This document shows positions 43,580 to 56,856 of a stretch of 64,000 nucleotides of DNA, in pieces. The stretch spans positions 25,286,981 through 25,350,980 of the forward strand of contig CM042979.1 in assembly GCA_023678885.1 (NCBI GenBank), given 5' to 3'. The first letter of the stretch is position 1. Every line of letters begins with the position of its first letter. The notes under the pieces are model-generated. The model saw nothing but the letters and a program-made list of their open reading frames with translations, made no database searches and was not told the origin of the DNA. A program made the translations under genes and the position numbers. Source of the stretch: Pogostemon cablin (lineage: Eukaryota; Streptophyta; Magnoliopsida; Lamiales; Lamiaceae).

Positions 43580-45496
43580 TTTGTTTATGGGATATTCTAG
43601 AAAAATAAAGGGTGATGATTTATTTAGTCCAAAAGATTGAAGGGTGATTGTTAAAAAAATACTAGATTTTTGGAAAATGACTATATATTAAATCATAAAC
43701 CCATGTATAAATTGTTCTAAAGGAAGTGAGAGGGATAACACAAAGTAATAATACCAAGTGTACAAGAGGATATACCACAAGGTAAACAGCAACGCGTGTC
43801 ATGTCTGATACACAATTTTGTGTAGTGCCTTGTCGTAGTGGGAGGGTTCTTTGTCAACTTGTAAGATATATATTTTGGGAGAGACGTGAGACTTGGTCCC
43901 TAGTAAACATGGAATGGACCCACGGATACGACGAAGCACTGCAAGATAGAAATATCGTATCTTAGCAAGTGCAAATGTGCAATGTTTTTGAAATAGAATC
44001 GTTGAATTCTAAATTAAGTCTGGGAGCTTGTAGGACCACTAAATGGTGTAAAAGCCATTGGAAGTATTCATACAAAATAAAAGAGGATCATACGGCAAGG
44101 TGAAAATCTTGGAAGCAAAACTTGTTGCGAAAAGATATAATCAGAAAGAAAAGGTACGAATATGAGGAACCTGTTCGCCGATAGCTATGCCTATATTGAT
44201 TCAGACTCTTTTATCTGTTGGTACTCATATGAAATATGAGGGATAGCAAATAGATGTCAATACAGCTTTCCTGATTGGAAGTCTTGAGGAAAACATCTAT
44301 GTGAAGCAACCAGAGTGATTCATTGCAAAGGGCTAAGAGCATTATGATAGTAAGCTTAAAAGTGTCCATTAATGGACTAAAGCAAGCTTCAAGATCATGA
44401 AACATTCATTTTGATGAGGAAATCCAGGCATATGGATTTATTCAATAGGCGGATGTGCCTTGTATATTGAAAAGAGTGATCAAAATATGATGGTATTTCT
44501 TGTACTATACGTAGATGATATATTACTCATTGGAGATAATGAAAGAGTATTTTCGGGCGTATGGGTATGGTTGATAAAGCGGTATGAGATGAAGAACTTA
44601 AAAAGCAAAAAAATATCCTTTTGATCACTATAATGCGGATCATAAAAAAGGATGTTATGCTTGTCTAAAGCTTCATGAATTGATACAATCCTTAGTCGTT
44701 TTAGCATGTGAGTTTATCTAAAGAATTGTGTCTTTAAGACACAAAAGAAGATAAAGGAGATGAAAGCGGTTCATTATGCTTCGGCGAATAAGAAAGCTTA
44801 ATCTAAGGAATGATATGCACGAGAATGGATACCTGTTTTGCCGAAAGCATGAACAATGGGTATCAAGGAAACCCGAAATAAGAATGTTGAACTGTGGTAA
44901 CACATAATTTTGAAGTACCTGAAAAGGACTAGAAATTATATGTGGACTTACCGAACAGATTCACTGCTTCTTATGGGTTACGTAGATTTAGATTTTTCAA
45001 ATCAGATAGGGACGGCAGTAAATTCACTTCAAAGGTTATGTGTTTAATTTTAGAAAGTTGAGTCATAATATGGAGGAGTATTATATAGAAATATATTTCA
45101 GACTCCAGACTTCATCACGGAAAGATGATAAATTGGAGCCTATGAGGCAGCCAAAGTATCTGTATAACTCTAGAAACTTCATGATGGACTTTGAAGTATT
45201 TCTAAGTTTGCCCAAGGTTATCATAATTTATTTTGTTGATAATGGTGCAGTTACAAACTTGAAGAAATCACAAGCCCATAAGGCAATTAAACACATGGAA
45301 CGCGAGTACCACTTGTTACGAGAAATCGTATGATGAGGGGAAGGTTGTTGTCGCCTAGATTGTATCGAAAGATAACCTAGTAAAATCCGTTTACAAGGAC
45401 CTTAAGGCGAGAGCTTTTGATGATCGTGTAGTGGGAGTGGGAATCAGATGTATGGAAGAAGACATGACAGCATAGTCTTTTATATAAGTGGAAGAT
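43580..45496 (+). pseudogene. Copia RT-RNase H remnant, C copy 1
   Basis: Continues C after element B. Traces of RT in different frames: GTHMKYEG, AFLIGSLEENIYVKQPE (about 44265-44320), NGLKQASRS (about 44373-44400) and the catalytic YVDDILLIGDN (about 44507-44540). RNase H traces lie at about 44950-45060. Many stops and indels. It ends with a purine tract, AGTGGAAGAT, directly before the second LTR at 45497. Confidence 0.8.
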
Positions 45497-46562
45497 TGTT
45501 GGATTGTATACTAAAAGTCTAGCTTTTGTATGAACAATGTTATAATAATTTATTTGAAATGAGAATCATATGATCAAACGATTGCATCTTATAATTTATT
45601 TATATGCACGATGCAATAGTCCACATACTTTATACGGTAGATAATATGTTGTGCAACAATACGCGGAAGATAATATTATTGGTTTCCTTATAAAGTATAA
45701 ATAGATGCTCACAATCGAGATAGACGGAGACTCTCTATCGGGATGGTTGTAGTATGATTTGGTATTAGCTTGTCTTGGCTATAGAATCACATTAGTGCAG
45801 TTTATGTGTATTGAGTAGGACCGCTTGAGATCGTTCGACTTATACTGACTTATAGAAGAACTTGATCTCTGTTATTATGGATGTTCGTGCTCTTAATCCC
45901 TATACAATAACCTCGACATGTAGGGCAGTATGTATTTCTTTGATTCATCAATGGTGAGATTTACATGTAATTAAATCAATAAACTCGGTGAGTTGGGAAA
46001 TAGTGTTGTCTCTATGGTGTACTGTTGATTGTAGAAGAAATCCGTGTCCGTTATAGGTTGATGATGTCCCCTTGAGAAGCTTATAAGGATTATCATGTAA
46101 ACCCTGCAGGTGGATTTATTCCGGCATAATAATGAGGTTGAGTGGTATTACTCTAGGATGAGATATTAATTAATAGAGTTGTCAGTAACTTAATTAATTA
46201 ATGGGCATTATATATCTTAAACATAGGGAGACAAATGGGCTCATAATAAAAAGGAGCCCATAACGTAATTATGGGATTAGAACGGTAGTGTAGTAATAAT
46301 ATTTTAGTGGTATATATTATTATTATTGGACTTAAGTATAAGCTTTGGGCTAAGCTTGGATACTTAAGCCCAATGGAGGCCCAACTCTAATTTCTCCTCC
46401 TGGTCCCTTCTGTAGCCCATATATAAGTCATCTCAGTTGTCTGAAAACCCTAATATATGATATTAAGCACGCCTAACACTGTGAGGAGGGTGAGGAAATA
46501 GCAGATTGAGAAGATCTCGAGGATCGTCGCCCACACGACGTCGAGATTGGACTTGGGAATAC
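45497..46562 (+). repeat. Second LTR of C, left part
   Basis: Matches 18961 to about 20030. Interrupted after GGGAATAC by element D. The remainder follows at 59583. Confidence 0.9.
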
Positions 46563-47015
46563 TGTAAGCATAATTTCATAAATAATTAATTTATTAATTG
46601 ACATGGATTTTAGATCTTCATGATTTTAACACCACATAAATACGATTAGAAGACTTACCTTGAGACGCCCATTAATGGCGGTCCTCCTGTTATACGTTCC
46701 TATGAATTGCGCTAGAAACTGGTTTCTCTCTCCTCACCTCTTTCTTTATGGCACAGTACGTAAGACTTAATGTGATAGAGAATTAATAAAACTGTGTCTA
46801 TTTAATAAATGGAGAGAGGACCAGATCGGGATGCTAAATCTTTATCAAATCACATTCTATCAATGTGATTGTTATCCATAAATATATATGATCTTATTTA
46901 TCTCATATATTTTATTTATTTAAACTATATCTTTATTTAAGATATTTGATCATAATAAATATCTTATATATTTAATTATTAATTATTAATGGCATTAGGC
47001 CATAATAATCTTACA
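46563..47015 (-). repeat. 3' LTR of D
   Basis: 453 bp, TGTAAGC...CTTACA. Matches 59139-59577 apart from substitutions and a short gap near 46640-46665. Followed by the minus-strand purine tract at 47016-47030. Confidence 0.9.
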
Positions 47016-50000
47016 TTCTCCCACTTGGCCGAGTGACAGAATTAAACTTTAAACGTAAGGGTTTAAATAATTTGTATAATGTACTCGATATAAGATAAAG
47101 TAATTGGTCAACTCATTAATGTCAATATTAAGTATAGACTAACACAAGTCATGGCAGTTCTATATCATTTACTCGACATAGTTCCTTCCATATACTATGA
47201 TATTAGCTTTCTACTCAACTTGACACATAAACATAAAGATCAATAATGGTCCACATAAGTATCTCAATTCGAGATAAAATCTTGTTTGATTAATGTCAAC
47301 ATTCATGTATACTAAAATGAGAAAATAAGATATATCAATTAGAAACAAAACATAATGAGCTTTTAATATCAATTGTTCATCATAAGTTTGTTACAGCCTT
47401 TCAATGATCTTATATTCATGTAACGTTCAATGAATGTTTTAGAGAAGATAATTTGTGTAACGGATCCATAATCATAAGATTGGTGCCATTGGATGCCATT
47501 ATGCTCAATTGACATCTTTGTTTCTAAAGTTCTTCTTAACGATAAATACTTTCATTCCATATATTTTAGCAACTTTGAAATATCCATCGTTTTAAAGAAA
47601 AACAATGCAGTAGAATAATCATAATAAGTTTTCTGCGACTTGACATTATTGTCAACTTATTTCAAGTCCTGAAATTAAACTCCACATTTAATGTCCTTAA
47701 ATTGTAGCTTCAAATCATGCCACAAATTAACTTTAATAGTGAATGTAGTTTTTAGAAACTTCTTCACAATTTTACAAGACACAATATCCCCGACTAAGAA
47801 ACGTAAAAGTCAAAGTAAATTTTTTTGCATCATATAATCATCTTAATCTTAATCTATATTTAATTACATCTAAGTAATTAAATTTTTGATAAGTAAGCAC
47901 GGGTGCTTTAGTTCATTAAAATACCTTATAATATTTCCTTATGCAACATTCTGGTCATTCATTTATGAATCACTTCAATAATGACCAAGAATTCTAACAG
48001 TAAGGCCGATATTTGGTCTTTATACAATCTTGTATATCTTAAGCTACCAATAATATACACATACGGAATATTGTAATACGTTTCAATTCATTATTGAAAA
48101 TTGCATAAAATTAAATTTATCTCTCTTCCGGATTGGAACGTTCTTTACAAACGCCTTTCCATCCATAACCTCTATTGAACTTTATTAACATATACTTATA
48201 GAGACATCTTTAATTGTCTCATCATATATTTTATTCTAAAGTTCTTTGAGAGAAATTTATTAGTTTCACATAATAAACCAAGATCATCAGTTGCAAGCAA
48301 GTTTATCATTAACATAGAAAATTAATGTGCTCCTACTGACTTTTAGATATATACACCGATTTACGATATTTTTTTTAAATCCAAAAGATATCTTAAAAGG
48401 AAAGCATGCTTAAGTTTGTATGTTAATTCTTTAAGTTTACACGTCATGTGATATTTTCCTTTAATGGAAAAACTCTTGAGTTAATCCATATAACTTGATC
48501 ATCTACCAAATCACCTTTTAGAAAAGTAGGCATAACATTCATTTGGTGCAACTCTAAGTCATAATGAGTTACCAAAGTCATGATAATTCTAATAGAGTCT
48601 TGTAAAGAAATAACTTGTTATATCTCCTTACAATTATGACATCTTTTTGAGTAAATCTTTAGCAACAACTCTAATTTTATATCTTTTGATATTGTCATCT
48701 GTTCACTTTTGATCATAAAGATACATACGTATCCAATTATTTTATAACTTTCTAGCAATTCTTACAAGATATAAACTTCATTATGAGCCATTGATTTCAA
48801 CTCATCTTTCATAGCATTTACTCGTTTAATAGAATTAGTACTTTCCATGACTTATTCCAAAACTGGAATTTTAGCATTTATTATAATGTCAAATTTTAGC
48901 TCATTTTATTATACCATATATGTAATCGTTATAAATAGCGGATACATTGTCTTTCAGACATTCTTAATGCTATTTGATGTGATATATTAAATGAAAGCTC
49001 ATTGATAATTGATTTAGTAAAATCGAATCCTTAAGAGAGTAGAATAACTTATATGTTGTCCTTAAAAGTTGTTTGGCTATTCAACAACTATATAACAACT
49101 TTAGAAGAAGTTTAGATAAATGTATTTTCAAATTCTCCACCCAACTTCTTCAATTATCACATTTCAGGGTTTCATACTCCCACTGATTTTACAATTCTTA
49201 ATGAATTTGACATTTTAGTTTTAAAATTATTGTACTATAGTTAAGACCATAAAATTCATACTCTTTAGACTTTAAGGATAATTTATAAGGAAATAACTTA
49301 ATTTTCTTATATCCAATTTCTTTTCATGTGGATGTAAATCATAATTCTTGCCGGGCAATTTAAAACACGCAACTGCCTAAGATCGAGTTTTCTACAAGTT
49401 CATAAGGATTTTTTAAAAACTGTTTTACAAAAAACTTGACCACCACGTAAATGGCAGTTTTAAGTGCATAAATCCACAAAATATGGGTATAGATTAATCA
49501 TTCAACATGCTTATAACCATATTCAATAAAGTACGATTATGTCATTCTGCTACACCAATTTATTATGGTGTTCAACATTTAGTATAAATGTCAGTTTTTC
49601 CTGTAATTAAGTGATTGGGCATGATAATCCATCACACTTTTCATAAAATTCATCACTTCTTCCAATTTTTATAATTTTCACTTTTCTATCTAATTTTCTC
49701 AACATCATTAATAAATGCTTATCAAGCATTTATGGAGTGAGACTTTTCTTGTAAGATAGATATAACCATAATGTGAATATTTACATTTAAATTGAAAATG
49801 ATGAAATATCTTTATTTCTTTAAGAATGGATTATCATAAGACTTACAATTAGCGGTGCAAACTATTTTAAGAAGGTGTGTAGTTATCGAGGCTCTATTAT
49901 TTGTGTGTTTTGTTTGCTTCCTTTAATGCAATTCACACAAATATCAAGATTAGTAAGAGCCTAGATCATGAAAGGTTTTATTCTTAATTAATTTTTTGGA

Positions 50001-50108
50001 ATAATTCTTTTAGAGAGTTACCCCAAATATTAATGCCACGTTTGGTTCAACTTCATTATTATTCCTTTTAAAGGAACATAATGTTTATTATTATTATTAT
50101 TATTATTA
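47016..50108 (-). pseudogene. Copia pol remnant of D
   Basis: Minus-strand traces in the correct order: pre-integrase knuckle tail CIKGKQTKHTNN (about 49890-49960), integrase end GVAExHNRTLLNMVISML (about 49500-49560), and RT HYDLELHQMNVMPTFLKGDL (about 48500-48560). Each is surrounded by stops. No intact domain remains, and no catalytic RT box was found. The TTA run at about 50084-50108 is where the Helitron entered. Confidence 0.7.
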
Positions 50109-51164
50109 CTAGTAATTCACCCGCGCGATGCGCGAAAAAATATTATGTATAAATTGTTGTATAAAAATTTATAATTATATTAATAATATATATAAATGTA
50201 ATAAAAAAATTTTTGCAAGACGGTACTTATGTGAGACGGATTAAAGCGTTATTGTTATTATATAGACAAAATATATTTATTAATAGTTAATGTAATATAT
50301 TTTAAGTATGACGAATATTATATTAAAGTATGATTAAAGTATAATTTTATGTTGTTGGAACTCGAAAATTTTATTAGAGGAGATTAAATGATTACTTGCT
50401 CTAAAGAAGAAAGAGTTATTGAAATGACCTAACATTAAGAAGTGAAATAATGTTCATTTCTCATTAAGAATCTTGAATTATCATGAACATAACAGAGCAT
50501 GATAAAGTTTATCATTAAGAACATGATAAAGTTTATCATAAACATTAAGAATCTTGAATTTTCATTAAGAAGTTAAATTATCATTATTTTTACTATAATT
50601 ATCTATTATAATGTTAATTCTCATTCCGCCTTCATAAAGTAAAATTTACCATTTTCACCTTTTATCAAAATTTTATCAGAAAACTTTAAAAGTACATAAA
50701 ACATACGTGGCTTTAAAAAATATTAGTAATATACTTTTTGTTCATTAATTATGAATATATATATATATATATTATTTTTTATAATTAAATTAGTATTTTT
50801 ATGATCATAAAATGTCCTTAACTATTTTGATCTAAAAATGAATGTTTAATAAAATGTTAAAATAAAAAAATAATTGGATAGTTCAAATTAGTATAAAAAT
50901 TAAATTTACTCTATGTTTTCATAGGAGTATAAAGATTAAATTTACTTTATATTTTCATAGCAAAGGTTAATGATCTTTTCAATTAAAATAATAACTACTT
51001 TAAAGAAATCTTAAATAGTTTAATAGTAAGAAAATCTCATATAAGTATTTATCTTAAATTTTTATAATCAAATTAGGAATTGCGACTCTTTATCATTTCC
51101 GACTAAAGATACATTCTATTATTTTCATTTGTCTTAAGAACCAACATGATTAACATGTTAAAAC

Positions 51165-52330
51165 TAGGGCTGGGGAAAAATACCGAAATTTTGGTATACC
51201 GCCCTTACCATAACGAAAAATACCGATTTTACCGAAATTTTAGGTATGCCGAAATTTTTGGTAAGGTATGATACCGTATTGAAAATTTTGGTACGATAAA
51301 GGTATATAAATGATCAATACCGCGGTATTTTGGTATATGCCAAAATACCGTAAAATATTCAATTTTTGAGTAATATGATACGATATTACCATATTAGATG
51401 ATACATACAATTATAATTATTATTTATGTATTATAATGTTTAATTAAATTATATATATACACTATTTTATTAAAGATTAAATCTAAAATCCTACGGTATA
51501 TTTCTTCATAATTATAAATTATTGATAAAGTTCATTGACTAATTTCATGATATTAGTACTTCTTTTTTAATTAAGTATTCTATCTTATATGAAAATTTAA
51601 AAGTGTTGATTTTAATATAAGTTTCATATATTTTTGTGTAGATCTCTTAGGTACTATTTATTCAATGACAAACACTTGTGTAAAACGGGTTTAGATATAT
51701 TAATTATGTAAACTCGATTATTGTTTAGTACATAAAAAATTACTCTTTAGCACATAAATTATTACTTTTTAAATTAAAAATTACTCTTCAAATTCTTTTA
51801 AATCACGATGTATCGATTACTTTAAGTACATAAAAAATTACTTTTTAGAGATACGAATTATTACTCTATAGTGTAAAAATTATTATTCTTCAAAGAGTAA
51901 TTTTTTATATATTAAAGAGTAATAAGGCTTACCTGTAAACCCAGTTTTCATGAGACTTACTCTTATTTAATTTGGTCGTTTGTAGATTGTCGTATAATTT
52001 TGAATTTGTTATTTATTAGAGTTTGTTTTATAGTTATCTTTCACTTTTCTAGTACATGTTTTTATTAGATTTATTGAATTTTAGATGTATAACGACATAA
52101 CAAACTATCTAATTGGATGGTATATACCGATATTTTAGGTATGATATGACATATCGAAATATTGGTAAGTAGAAGGTATACTATTTTCTTACACCGAAAT
52201 ATTGGTATACCGAACTAAGGTATACCGAAAGTTTAGGTAAGGTAACGATATGATTTTTTATATATCAAAAATTTTGGTACGGTATATGGTATGACCAAAA
52301 ATCTTCGGTATGTCATACCGCTCACCCCTA
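51165..52330. mobile_element. hAT-type non-autonomous DNA element
   Basis: 8-bp target duplication GTTAAAAC at 51157-51164 and 52331-52338. Termini TAGGGCTGGGG and CTCACCCCTA (complement TAGGGGTGAG). Dense subterminal repeats of GGTATxCCGAAAxTTTxGGTA at both ends. No transposase. 1166 bp. Confidence 0.88.
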
Positions 52331-52353
52331 GTTAAAACCACTTGATTTTCGTT

Positions 52354-52641
52354 CATCATTATTAATATATTGAGAGGTAAAAAGACTTTTTAAATTTAAT
52401 TTAATTAAATTTAAAGGTAATATTATACAATGCATAATAAAGTTAAATGTAATCCAAAACACTTTTGCAGCGCATTGGGAGATGAAAATTACTTTTGCAT
52501 CATTATTAATATATCGGGAGGTAAAAAGACTTTAAATTTAATTTAATTAAATTTAAAGGTAATATTATACACAGCATGATAAAGTTAAATGTAATCCAAA
52601 CACTTTTGCAGCACATTGGGAGATGAAAATTACTTTTACAC
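52354..52641. repeat. 144-bp tandem duplication
   Basis: Two copies starting CATCATTATTAATATAT at 52354 and 52498, each ending AGATGAAAATTACTTTT. Few differences. Non-coding. Confidence 0.85.
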
Positions 52642-53134
52642 CACATTGATTGAGATATAAAAAGACTATAAATTTAAAGCAAAATATGCAAGTAAAATTT
52701 AAATCTTTTACAATTTTTCTTTTTAAAAAAAATCATTTAAGATTTCAAAAACAACAATAACAGATACATTTGCAACATGAATAAAACACATGCAGTTAGA
52801 AAATAAGTCCACCATTATTGCTTCCTGCCATGGCTAATGACTATCTCATCCCATTTCTAGCTTTGGTCAAACAAATAGCCCAAACATTACACTTCAAATG
52901 AGACCTAAAATTGAATTTAGATTCATGGATTACTTTCATAATAATAATATTCTTACAGCTGAAAATTTGAAGGCTGCTGCGGTACCCCTTTGAAAAACTT
53001 TGGCAAAAAGTACTGTCTCACTGGGATCAAAAGCATGATCAGAAGTAGGAACAAAAAGTCCTTAATGGAACCCATGTAATGCCAAAAAAAAAAAAAGCAA
53101 ATATGTAGTTTGAAATTTAGTAAACATGGAAAGA

Positions 53135-53375
53135 CACAGTCTCATGTAGATTGATTAAACACAAATATATATTGAAGCAAACAAAAGATAATAGTCCATA
53201 CATCTTCTGTTGGAGCGGTGAAGAGCAGTGAAATCCTATCCCAGAACTGGTATCCCGGTAGGCTTTCAATGGCCATGAAAGCAAAATATCCCCAGAGGAC
53301 AGAGATGGGATCATTTTCAAAACAGGTATAGTAGCAACACAACCTCCAACCATAAGGGCTTGCAGCAAGTTCATA
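53135..53375 (-). pseudogene. Unidentified captured exon-like fragment
   Basis: The minus strand reads ENDPISVLWGYFAFMAIESL and GYQFWDRISLLFTAPTE with no stop and looks protein-coding, rich in aromatic and hydrophobic residues. I do not recognise the family. It may come from a different gene than the NOC2-like exon next to it. Flanking sequence is non-coding. Confidence 0.35.
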
Positions 53376-53539
53376 CCTCTACTGGAAGTAAATAATCAAT
53401 CTACTTCTACATGCTAGAAGAGGAGAATAGATGATCGACAGAAGATTCTACATGCTTCAGCAAGAATCTCTGTACACACATATGGAGTAGTGGAGTATAG
53501 GTATTAACAGTTGAAATGAATGTAAAATTATAGACAGAC

Positions 53540-53755
53540 TAACAAAAATCTCACCATAATGGCAAACACTACGAAAATCCCTCAAAAGAGAACGAACTGC
53601 TCCTAATTTTTCCCCATCTCCGACTGCTTTGCACCAAGAATCAACCATTTCAGTAGTTACTATTTTGAAGGCCTTTCTGCCTTTTCAGCTTCAGAATCAA
53701 TATGCCTGGCTGTCTCAATACTATCACCATCATCATTATCTACATCAATTTAAGA
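53540..53755 (-). pseudogene. Captured exon resembling nucleolar complex protein 2 (NOC2)
   Basis: The minus strand encodes an acidic lead (DVDNDDGDSIETARHIDSEA) and, after one frame change, VTTEMVDSWCKAVGDGEKLG followed by AVRSLLRDFRSVCHYG. It then meets a GTGAGA splice donor (about 53550). The TTEMVDSWC...RxxCHYG pattern is what I know from plant NOC2, a ribosome-assembly factor. This is recalled family knowledge and should be checked. The fragment is too short to function. Confidence 0.5.
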
Positions 53756-53954
53756 GTCTCCAAAAATAATAGGAAATGAACATTACTGATTAGAACCCAT
53801 CATCGTTGATCACAGAAAAGAAGAATTTTGGGGGTTCACATCCAAATCCACGTTATCGAATTCCAAAAGCTCCTTATCATGTTCTTTTAAGACATACATC
53901 AACAAATTATAATTCGAAATCAATGGAGGTTGGTGTCGAGTAGAATGTTAATGT

Positions 53955-54285
53955 ACATACCACAAGTTTGAGAAGAGTGAAAACACGCAGTGAGAAGAGT
54001 GAAAACACGCAGGGGTTTGGGAATAACAGCTTCATCTTGGTGCAACAATGGCTTGAGCGAGACTTCACCAGCCCGGGGCTCACCCTCAAATAACTGAGAC
54101 CGGGCATCATCACCTGCATGACACCAAACTTATTCACCTGTTATTGTTAATGAGTGAGGAATAGAAAGAGGGAAATTACAGCCATGTAGAGCACATATTG
54201 ATGGGCATCGCCGATAGGAAATCCTCTTAACTTTTCACTATCTTCTCGAATAATAACTTCCACTCTCCAAACCTACAAAAAATAA
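53955..54285 (-). pseudogene. Two further captured exon-like fragments
   Basis: A first fragment at about 54183-54277 has an acceptor TTTTTTGTAG and a donor GCT/GTAATT, reading WRVEVIIREDSEKLRGFPIG and DAHQYVLYMA. A second at about 53965-54115 has an acceptor CATGCAG and a donor near 53960, reading GDDARSQLFEGEPRAGEVSL in one frame. Splice-like borders and open frames suggest genomic exons. The family is not recognised. Confidence 0.35.
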
Positions 54286-54469
54286 GAAACACACACACGT
54301 CAAAAATAAAGTTAAAATTGTAGGTATAAAAGAATGAATAACAGACATTGTTACCAGAAGAAGTAATCACATAATTATTGAGAAGCTATTTTATAAACAA
54401 CCAACAAAGAAGAAACTAATCACATAATTATTGAGAAGTAAAGAAATTTGTACCTGAAACGGTATTTAT

Positions 54470-55140
54470 GATGTATTCCCATAAGAAATCGAGAGCCACT
54501 GTCGGAGAGTCGATAACAGCCGCTGGTCTCCCTTTGTCCCGCCGTCGCCCAATCACCCAGCTCTGTCGACCGCCGGAAATGCCACCGCCGCCGTAGTTCG
54601 GGCTACCATCGGACTACTGCTGCCTCCCCTACAGATCCGAAGTGTCTCCACGCCAAGATCGTCTGCCTTGCTCGCCATTACCAACAGCCATCGGAACCCA
54701 ATGGAGTAGCCACCGTTCGTCGCTCACCACCCACTGCCACCCGCAAATCACCCTCCACAGATCTGAACCTTTTCTGCGGGAGCTGTATAGATGTATTATT
54801 TGATTGGAATAATGAATTTAAATTTTATCACAAATATAGCTAGGTTTTACCATGGAGCCGGAGGCGTCGCTGCTGCGAAGAAGGTGGCGTGAGCGGTCTG
54901 CCAGGCGCCGCCTGGGTAGACACCGGGGATCTGGCTCGGACGGAAGGATCTGCTTCTGATCATGGAGAAGAAGATTGATAAGGGTTTAGAGATCTGCCTT
55001 GACGCCTCTTCGTAAGTATCCCCTTTTGCCCTAAAATCCCACTCTCTTTGACCTCGTGTGCTCCGCCTACTAAATTTTATTTGGCATTCGCAGCGGCAAA
55101 ATCGATTGGCTGAGGGAAGATGGCGAGTCGCTTCAAATTC
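54470..55140. pseudogene. GC-rich captured 5' gene end
   Basis: Composition rises well above the AT-rich surroundings (54480-54780 and 54850-55000), like the 5' exon and leader of a plant gene. On the minus strand ATGGCGAGCAAGGCAGACG at about 54680 opens a short frame with a possible donor near 54453. No product recognised. An AT-rich stretch at 54785-54850 separates the two GC-rich blocks. Confidence 0.35.
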
Positions 55141-55235
55141 AAATTCAAATTCAAATGATGCAAATGCAATCGGTTGGGACTATTTTTTTTTTTATGTGAT
55201 ACGTTTTTAATTCAGCCTCCTTAACATAATTTAGG

Positions 55236-55634
55236 GAGAAAATATCATTTTTTGTCATGTATCTTTTTCAAAATTCAATTTTAATTTTGTAATTTTTTGT
55301 ATTTTCAATTTTAGTTCTTTTAATTTTAATTTTGTTCCTGTAATTTTTTAATTTTCAATTTTAGTCCTATAAGTTTCAAATTTAATTTTGTATCTTTTTA
55401 AATTATCAAAATTAATCATGTATCTTTTGAAATATGATATAATTTATAATAGGACTAATTTTGAAAATTCAAAAAGATACATGACTAAATTTGAAACTTA
55501 TAGGACTAAAATTGAAAATTTAAAACTTACAAGACCAAATTTGAAACTAAAAAGACTAAAATTAAAAATATCAAAAGCTACAACACTAAAATTGAATTTT
55601 GAAAAAGATACAGGACCAAAATTGAAATTTTCTC
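55236..55634. mobile_element. Fold-back MITE, MULE-like
   Basis: 399 bp with long inverted arms (GAGAAAAT...ATTTTCTC; TGTATCTTTTTCAAAATTC recurs inverted). A 10-bp direct repeat ATAATTTAGG flanks it at 55226-55235 and 55635-55644; 9-10 bp is the usual MULE size. No coding capacity. Confidence 0.75.
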
Positions 55635-55678
55635 ATAATTTAGGCTTGGCAGGAAAAGGTAATGTGCTAGCAAGTTGA

Positions 55679-56856
55679 GGGCAACCTCAATGGGCACTAT
55701 GACCCAAATCACCAAATATCCAAATTTTTGGTGATTTGGGTCATATCTCCTCCAATGATTTTTACCCAAAATTTGGTGCAAAAGGGAATATTCTATAAAA
55801 TCTTATTAAAATATTATTTTATTAAATTTAAATAATTATAATATTCTAAATTGATTATTTATCCCTCTAATTTTAAATTATTAATTAAATAATATATTTC
55901 TATTTTGTATTAATTAATTTATATTTAAATTTTAATTTTAATTTCTAAATTTTAATGTTGTATAAATTTTACAAATTACATCAAAATAAATTGGGAAATG
56001 ATGTGTATGATTGATAAGCAATGTATCCATTATATAATAAAAAATTTATTGGTAGGTTTTGATCTCAACCATTAATTTTGGTTGATGGCTTTCGATCTCA
56101 ACCATTCAATTTTGGTTGGTGACTTTCAATCCTAGCCGTTGAGATTGGTTGGTGGCTTTCAATCCTAGCAATTGAGACTGGTTGGTGGCTTTCAATCCTA
56201 ACTGTTGAGACTGGTTGGTGGGTTGTGATCTCACTTAATTCAATCTATAAATATAGCTTCCATGTCTTCATAACTCACAGTCTCATACTTATCATTTTCT
56301 CAAATATCTAGCTTACACAGAGAAAAAATGACATCGAAAATTCGTGGCTCGGGTTTTAATCAAACTGAAGATAATGATCTTTGTGAATGTTATCTTGAAG
56401 CCTCCCAAGATCCTATTGTTGGTATAAATCAATTCTCAAAGAAATTTTGGGATCGTGTTGCTCAAGAGAATGCAAAATTCGGTCATCAGAATCGAGTTGA
56501 AAGATCACTTAAAAAACGTGTGCAATTGATCAAGAAGTAATTTTTTAAATTATTTTAATGACACATAATTTATTATATATTAATTATATAAGATATAAAA
56601 ACATAAATATAAATTTAACAATTAAAATAATTATTGAGAGTGGTTAAAAATATATATAAATATAATTATATTTAAATTGAACATTAAAAATAATTGTAAA
56701 AGAAAAAAATATTTTGGTAACACCCAAATTTACCCAAATTTTGTGTCACAAAACCCTTTTACCCAAATTTTTTGGGTAAAAAGGGTAACCATTGGAGGGT
56801 CACAAAACCCTTTTGCCCAAAAATTTGGGTAAAAGGGTCATGGATTGGAGATGGTC
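55679..56856 (+). mobile_element. PIF/Harbinger-like derivative
   Basis: Ends GGGCAACCTCAATGG and (complement) GACCATCTCCAATCC fit the GxxCATCTCCAAT pattern of plant PIF/Harbinger termini. The flanks share TGA (55676-55678 and 56857-56859), the right size though not the usual TTA. The interior near the right end holds repeated TTTTACCCAAATTT/AAATTTGGGTAAAA words. It carries a truncated ORF1. No transposase. Confidence 0.6.
56328..56540 (+). pseudogene. Truncated Myb/SANT-like ORF1 of PIF/Harbinger
   Basis: Seventy residues starting MTSKIRGSGFNQTEDNDLCE and including YLEASQDPIVGINQFSKKFW. This is the trihelix/Myb-like DNA-binding N-terminus of plant PIF/Harbinger ORF1 proteins, which partner the transposase. 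The family protein is several hundred residues long; here it stops at about 70. A TATA-like CTATAAATATAGC lies about 80 bases upstream. Confidence 0.65.

Noticed and set aside
54961..55014. Plus-strand ATG frame MEKKIDKGLEI... in the captured GC-rich block
   Set aside because: Only 17 codons before a stop; no support beyond the ATG.
55250..55640. Protein frame at 55388-55678
   Set aside because: Lys/Leu-rich low-complexity reading across a fold-back MITE.
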